The notes beneath the pieces were generated by a model. That model was not told the DNA's origin, did not search any database, and saw only the letters and a list, made by a program, of their open reading frames with translations. Position numbers and translations under genes: made by a program. A stretch of DNA of 9,409 nt from JACZWL01 sp046756445 (GTDB taxonomy: Bacteria; Pseudomonadota; Gammaproteobacteria; Steroidobacterales; Woeseiaceae), in the NCBI GenBank assembly GCA_046756445.1, contig JBHHWI010000112.1, forward strand, positions 1 to 9,409. The letters are read 5' to 3'. Position 1 is the first letter of the stretch. Every line of letters starts with the position of its first letter. Of this stretch, positions 6,204-9,409 are shown in pieces.

Positions 6204-7766
6204 CTAGCCGATCGGCTCGACGCTCCAGGTGGCATTCCAGGACTCGACCTCATACTGATCCGTCACCGGGAACCCCGGTGGTCGCAGCTCCTCGAGTCGC
6301 CTATCGAACTGTATCCTCGTGCGGTAGCGTGGCTCGGTCGCCGACAATGAGCCAACGCTCAGGCTTCCGTACAGATAAAGCAGCGCATTTTCCCTGGACC
6401 GGTATCTCTTGACGGCGAAGCGCCGCTTCGCATATATCGCCGCATTGACTGAAAGATCGCCCGGCCCGGTGACGTCCGGTGGCGCGATGTCGACATATTT
6501 GTCGGACACCAGACCGAGATAGTCATCGGCATCCGGGTTTTCCTCCGGGTGCTGTTCGTAGACCAGACTGCCCTCGATGACAATCCGCTCGGGCGAGTAG
6601 ACGAGCACCTTTCCATTGACCGTTCCCCGGACGTAAAGCTTCACCTTCTCATCCGCGATCAGATAGACAGCAGCATCGGTTATAGCGGCCCTTTGCCCCG
6701 GAGATTCCGACCCGATCACCTGCCAGCCATAACTTCCATCGGCATAGAACGTGATGCGCGTATCCTCGACAAACCGGTTGACCTGATGCTCGCTCACCTG
6801 CGCTCCACCCGGAAACGGCAGAAAACGTTTCGGTAAACCGACATACCTCACGCCTGTCTCCAGTCCGCCGGCGAAGATCTGATCCCGCCTCGCGTATCCC
6901 CTCGTCTCGGCAAAGTTTACCCGCCGAGCGGTTGTCGTCACCTCGCCGCGAAACAGCGGTTTCACTTTTCGGTCGAAAGTCAGGTTGATCTGTGAATTCG
7001 AGTGAAACCGCCCATCCAGCTCGTCGTCATGTATCTGGACATTGGGGTCCCACCTATTGACGAACTGCGCATAGTTGGAAAAAGCCAGCCGCTTCATGCG
7101 CACCTCGGTCGAGAGCCGCTTGCCATCCTCCTCGGTGCTCACCTCGACGATCACGCGCTGCATACCCATATCGTCCTCGGCAGGAAGCTGCGTGAACTCC
7201 GCGAGGTATTCCTGACCCTTGTATCTCCAGCTTACGTCTTCAGCCGCATCGGGCATCCTGTCCAGCTTGCTCGCCAACGCAGACAGCTTGCGCTTCAGCA
7301 TTACCTCCTGCTTGGACGACAGCGCGGCCTTTGCATTTACCGTTCGATCAGTCTTCGACAACATGTCGAAAACAACCGGCTCGGTCAGCGAAATCGTCGT
7401 GACTACATCGTGGGGAACGGCGACTGCTTCTTCAAGCAATGAAGCAAGCGTTGGCTCGTAGGGAACATGCTCGCCATCGACTACGGTTTCCGCCGTGTCG
7501 ACAATCTCCGGCGTCACATCCGGCACGACACTTGCGCGACTGCCTTCTTCGGGAACCACGGATTCGCGATCTGCCTCGGGCGCAGCCTTGCTTGTCTCAG
7601 CCGTCAAGGCGTCTCCGGCCTCAGTTGTCCGGAGGCTTACCAGCAGCGGCATGTTGACGACGGACGGCTGCACATCATCGCTAAGGAACCAGTCCGCAAT
7701 CAGAAAGATCGCCAGGTGAACCGCAACGGAAATAGCCATTGCGACTGATATGGGCCTCGATATCAC
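6204..7766 (-). CDS. TonB-like-anchored protein with DUF4900/pilus-associated-like C-terminal region
   Basis: A 520-residue protein without a firm family assignment. Residues 7-28 (SVAMAISVAVHLAIFLIADWFL) form one membrane segment, followed by MPLLVSLRT (39-47), similar to the anchor of TonB-like proteins. Residues 48-125 are a Glu/Ala/Val/Pro-rich linker and 150-172 a short, possibly coiled, basic helix. From about 180 the chain is beta-rich. NYAQFVNRWD (231-240), the GRFHSNSQI motif (252-260), GKVLVYSPERIVIEGSLVY (385-403), DADDYLGLVSDKYVDI (412-427) and RPPGFPVTDQYE (495-506) resemble DUF4900-type proteins linked to type IV pilus or surface assembly. The start is a GTG (7764-7766); an in-frame ATG at 7739 would shorten it by nine residues and leave the anchor intact. 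It is probably an inner-membrane protein with a large periplasmic domain. It is convergent with iorB and downstream of ppiC. Function unknown. Confidence 0.8.
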   Translation of the reverse strand: MISRPISVAMAISVAVHLAIFLIADWFLSDDVQPSVVNMPLLVSLRTTEAGDALTAETSKAAPEADRESVVPEEGSRASVVPDVTPEIVDTAETVVDGEHVPYEPTLASLLEEAVAVPHDVVTTISLTEPVVFDMLSKTDRTVNAKAALSSKQEVMLKRKLSALASKLDRMPDAAEDVSWRYKGQEYLAEFTQLPAEDDMGMQRVIVEVSTEEDGKRLSTEVRMKRLAFSNYAQFVNRWDPNVQIHDDELDGRFHSNSQINLTFDRKVKPLFRGEVTTTARRVNFAETRGYARRDQIFAGGLETGVRYVGLPKRFLPFPGGAQVSEHQVNRFVEDTRITFYADGSYGWQVIGSESPGQRAAITDAAVYLIADEKVKLYVRGTVNGKVLVYSPERIVIEGSLVYEQHPEENPDADDYLGLVSDKYVDIAPPDVTGPGDLSVNAAIYAKRRFAVKRYRSRENALLYLYGSLSVGSLSATEPRYRTRIQFDRRLEELRPPGFPVTDQYEVESWNATWSVEPIG

Positions 7767-7779
7767 TATGCACCATTTC

Positions 7780-7798
7780 GCCTGCTGTTGCCGCAGGC
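7780..7798 (-). other. hairpin just upstream of the 520-residue gene's start
   Basis: GCCTGC (7780-7785) and GCAGGC (7793-7798) form a six-pair, GC-rich stem with a seven-base loop, ending 13 bases before the GTG start at 7766 in the minus-strand transcript. It lies in the 95-base gap after ppiC. There is no clear Shine-Dalgarno next to the GTG, so the stem could affect translation of the gene, or it could be a remnant terminator of ppiC, though no T-run follows. Confidence 0.3.
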
Positions 7799-7861
7799 TC
7801 GAACCCGATATCCACCAATATTAGTAGAAGCCCCCGGCCCCCACCAGTATCACCACCGTGC

Positions 7862-8143
7862 TTATTCGGTTCTCTCGGTAACCTCAAGCAGATGATAACC
7901 GAACTGCGTCTTCACCGGCCCCTGAACCGTGTTCAGATCAGCGCTGAATACGACCTCGTCGAACTCCTTGACCATCATGCCGGGACCGAACTGCCCCAGG
8001 TCTCCGCCATTCTGTCCGGAAGGACAAGACGAATGCTGCCTGGCGAGATCCGCGAAATCCGCACCGTCCTCGATCTGATCCTTCAGCTCCTGGCATTGCT
8101 GTTCCGTATCCACCAATATATGTCGTGCGGACGCTGTGGCCAT
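7862..8143 (-). CDS. ppiC: PpiC-type peptidyl-prolyl cis-trans isomerase (parvulin)
   Basis: A 93-residue stand-alone parvulin, the same length as E. coli PpiC, which speeds cis-trans isomerisation of prolyl bonds in the cytoplasm. Hallmarks are ARHILVDTEQQCQELKDQI (6-24, with the active-site His8), FADLARQHSSCPSGQNGGDLG (30-50), then FGPGMMVKEFDEVVF (52-66) and PVKTQFGYHLLEV (76-88, with the second conserved histidine at 84). There is no signal peptide. GGGAG lies six bases before the ATG, a strong ribosome binding site. It starts 101 bases after the intI stop on the same strand, far enough to have its own promoter, so it is more likely a resident neighbour of the integron than a part of it. 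Confidence 0.95.
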   Translation of the reverse strand: MATASARHILVDTEQQCQELKDQIEDGADFADLARQHSSCPSGQNGGDLGQFGPGMMVKEFDEVVFSADLNTVQGPVKTQFGYHLLEVTERTE

Positions 8144-8244
8144 GAAGTGCTCCCGGTCAGGTTCAGGGTGACGGCATTATCCCGGAAAAGCGGAACAAAT
8201 TGGATCTAATTGACAAAACGGTCGAATGTGGCGGACCACGACTT

Positions 8245-9219
8245 CTAGTCAGGCAGACCCAGATCCATCGGGCTCCTCACGGCTCGCCCGCCCCGATTCA
8301 GAACATGGGTATAGACCATCGTGGTCTTCACGTTGGTATGCCCGAGCAGCTCCTGAACAGTCCTGATGTCATATCCCGTTTCCAGCAAATGCGTTGCAAA
8401 CGAATGCCGAAACGTATGGCATGACGCATGTTTCTTGATCCCGACTTTCCTGATCGCGGCTTTGACGGCGCGCTGAACGCCGCTTTGATCCGCATGATGT
8501 CTTTCGATCTCACCCGTATACGGACTCTTCGACCGCTTTGACGAGGGAAATAGGTATTGCCACTCCCACTCAAGACCTGCCTTCGGGTATTTTCGGGCCA
8601 GCGCATAGGGTAATGAGGCCCCGAAAATTCCAGCATTGACGTCGGATTTGTGCAGTTTTCGGACACGAATCAGATATTCATCAAGCCGTTCAACAATGCA
8701 ATCCGGCAAAACCGTGCGGCGGTCCTTCTGCCCTTTGCCATCGTGCACCGTTATCTGACGATAGTTGAAGTCAAGGTCCTTGATTCGAAGTCGCAGGCAC
8801 TCCATCACCCTCAGCCCTGCGCCGTACATAAGGCTGCCCATCAGCCAGTACTTGCCATTCAGGTGCGCAATGACGGATCTCGCCTCCTGCTGTGTAAACA
8901 CGACCGGAATCCGGCGCTCGCGCCGGGCACGGACAATATCGTCCATCCACTCCAATTCGATCTTCAGAACATGGCGATAAAGAAACAATATTGCCGAAAG
9001 TGCTTGATTCTGGGTCGAGGGCGAAACATTGTCCGCTACAGCCAGGTTACTGAGGAATGCCTCAATCTCCGGCGCGCCCATGTCCCTCGGATGGCGCGTG
9101 TCATTCGCCAGAATAAACCGCTTTATCCATAAAACATAAGCGTTTTCAGTGGCGTAGCTGTAGTGCCGTAGCCGTATAGCGTGACGAACCTGATCCAACA
9201 GGCGGGGAGCCTCCGGCAT
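8245..9219 (-). CDS. intI: integron integrase IntI (tyrosine recombinase)
   Basis: A 324-residue tyrosine recombinase that inserts and excises gene cassettes between attI and attC sites. The N-terminal SAM-like DNA-binding domain has PRLLDQVRHAIRLRHYS (5-21), TENAYVLWIKRFI (24-36) and NVSPSTQNQALSAILFLYR (64-82). The catalytic residues are Arg137 (GAGLR), Lys162 or Lys165 (GKGQKDR), His268 and Arg271 (CHTFRHSFATH), His294 (LLGHTNV) and Tyr303 (TMVYTHVL). The segment ALARKYPKAGLEWEWQYLFP (206-225) is the extra region that separates integron integrases from XerC/XerD, and the tail VLNRGGRAVRSPMD is also typical. A TTG at 9225 is in frame, but the ATG at 9217-9219 has GGAAGG at better spacing. 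A TATACT -10-like box lies at 9245-9250 on the minus strand without a good -35. The gene is intact. I saw no CTGT-N8-ACAG LexA box upstream. Confidence 0.95.
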   Translation of the reverse strand: MPEAPRLLDQVRHAIRLRHYSYATENAYVLWIKRFILANDTRHPRDMGAPEIEAFLSNLAVADNVSPSTQNQALSAILFLYRHVLKIELEWMDDIVRARRERRIPVVFTQQEARSVIAHLNGKYWLMGSLMYGAGLRVMECLRLRIKDLDFNYRQITVHDGKGQKDRRTVLPDCIVERLDEYLIRVRKLHKSDVNAGIFGASLPYALARKYPKAGLEWEWQYLFPSSKRSKSPYTGEIERHHADQSGVQRAVKAAIRKVGIKKHASCHTFRHSFATHLLETGYDIRTVQELLGHTNVKTTMVYTHVLNRGGRAVRSPMDLGLPD

Positions 9220-9311
9220 GCCCAATATCCTTCCGTGGATGTGCAGTATAGTATTCCAAGCGAACTCTTATTCTTCAGGCCTTATCAATGCCCAGACAAG
9301 TTATAACGCAC

Positions 9312-9343
9312 TTTCGCCTGCAACAACTATGGCTGTTTCGCCT
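9312..9343 (+). repeat. TTTCGCCT direct repeat beside attI
   Basis: TTTCGCCT occurs at 9312-9319 and again at 9336-9343, a period of 24 bases; the second copy runs into the left arm of the candidate attI core. In class 1 attI the integrase also binds two accessory direct repeats upstream of the simple site, so this pair could play that role. An eight-base repeat is short and chance is possible. Confidence 0.35.
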
Positions 9344-9361
9344 CATAAATAGTAGTTAGGC
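9340..9361 (+). other. attI: candidate attI recombination site of the integron
   Basis: The right core GTTAGGC (9355-9361) fits the integron consensus GTTRRRY exactly and is the same heptamer found at the class 1 attI crossover. The left arm GCCTCAT (9340-9346) matches its inverse, GCCTAAC, at five of seven positions across an eight-base spacer, giving the paired inverted cores of a simple attI site. It lies on the 5' side of intI, with the expected G/TT crossover about 136 bases from the integrase ATG, as in known integrons. attI sequences differ between integron classes, so the call rests on core, symmetry and position. Confidence 0.62.
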
Positions 9362-9409
9362 ATCACGATTGATTGATGAGCAAGATCCGAAAGCATTCGC
9401 TCGTATTTT
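9356..9409 (+). mobile_element. first gene cassette, partial (5' end only)
   Basis: If the crossover falls after the G of GTTAGGC, everything from TTAGGC (9356) onward belongs to the first cassette or, if the integron is empty, to the original flank. The cassette attC site would lie at its 3' end, outside the window. A gene start 15 bases after the core is usual for cassettes. Confidence 0.45.
9376..9409 (+). CDS. 5' end of a possible first-cassette gene (truncated by the window)
   Basis: An ATG at 9376-9378 opens a frame reading MSKIRKHSLVF to the window edge, in the orientation expected for cassette genes. Only eleven codons are visible, so the product cannot be named. There is no clear Shine-Dalgarno; first-cassette genes often lack one. 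Chance openness over 34 bases is quite possible, so the support is position relative to the candidate attI. Confidence 0.4.
   Translation, partial: MSKIRKHSLVF

Larger units (their letters stand above)
8245..9409. mobile_element. integron platform: intI, attI and start of a cassette array (right end outside window)
   Basis: The elements follow the standard integron order. An integrase gene is transcribed leftward, a candidate attI site lies on its 5' side, and a rightward reading frame opens just past the attI crossover point. No transposase, terminal repeats, sul1/qacE conserved segment or resistance gene is visible, and ordinary chromosomal genes lie to the left. This suggests a chromosomal (sedentary) integron rather than a mobile class 1-3 element. 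At least one attC site beyond 9409 would be needed to confirm a cassette array. Confidence 0.72.

Noticed and set aside
7681..7887. 68-residue minus-strand frame bridging the ppiC end and the start of the 520-residue gene
   Set aside because: It overlaps both genes and has no recognisable motif or good ribosome binding site. It is better read as a shadow frame.
7809..8119. 13-base direct repeat TATCCACCAATAT at 7809-7821 and 8107-8119, one copy inside ppiC
   Set aside because: In a window this size one or so exact 13-base repeat is expected by chance, and the flanks do not match. It does not look like a duplication or attachment site.
8144..8244. possible attC or cassette remnant between intI and ppiC
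   Set aside because: No GTTRRRY/RYYYAAC core pair or long imperfect palindrome was found. The gap is better explained as the ppiC promoter region.

Overview
The window reads as a chromosomal segment of a proteobacterium, most likely a gammaproteobacterium. The pointers are a YihG-type acyltransferase, a 93-residue stand-alone PpiC parvulin, a two-subunit isoquinoline-1-oxidoreductase-type molybdoenzyme and an IntI-type integron integrase. This is a judgement from gene content and sequence style, not a phylogeny. Most genes look GC-rich, while the last few hundred bases beside the integrase look more AT-rich. No tRNA, rRNA, CRISPR array or insertion sequence was seen, and no stretch over 300 bases lacks a gene. 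Positions 1-59 hold nothing I can identify.

Layout. A VOC/glyoxalase-fold gene (60-437, minus) is divergent from a membrane-anchored metallo-beta-lactamase-fold gene (493-1503, plus). The latter overlaps tail to tail with a tight four-gene minus-strand run: acyltransferase (3317-2409), Imm10-like small acidic protein (2404-2033), eight-cysteine DUF1272 protein (2020-1790) and GIY-YIG protein (1780-1490). Gaps of 4, 12 and 9 bases suggest one transcript. Divergent from that run is the iorA-iorB pair (3466-3960 and 3953-6184, plus): a 2Fe-2S subunit and a Tat-exported molybdopterin subunit with overlapping reading frames. An imperfect 20-base palindrome precedes iorA. Convergent to iorB is a 520-residue protein (7766-6204, minus) with a TonB-like membrane anchor, a low-complexity linker and a C-terminal half resembling pilus-associated DUF4900-type proteins. 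Then come ppiC (8143-7862, minus) and intI (9219-8245, minus).

The most interesting part is the right end. The integrase keeps all five tyrosine-recombinase catalytic residues and the insertion specific to integron integrases. Its 5' side carries a candidate attI site (9340-9361) ending in the core GTTAGGC, about 136 bases from the integrase start codon, in the standard integron arrangement. A reading frame opens 15 bases after that core and runs off the window, as the first gene cassette would. The window therefore appears to end just inside a cassette array whose contents lie beyond 9409.

The other notable points are a likely lost metal ligand in the MBL-fold protein (Ala123 where Asp is expected), an immunity-like protein with no toxin nearby, and the unusual architecture of the 520-residue protein.
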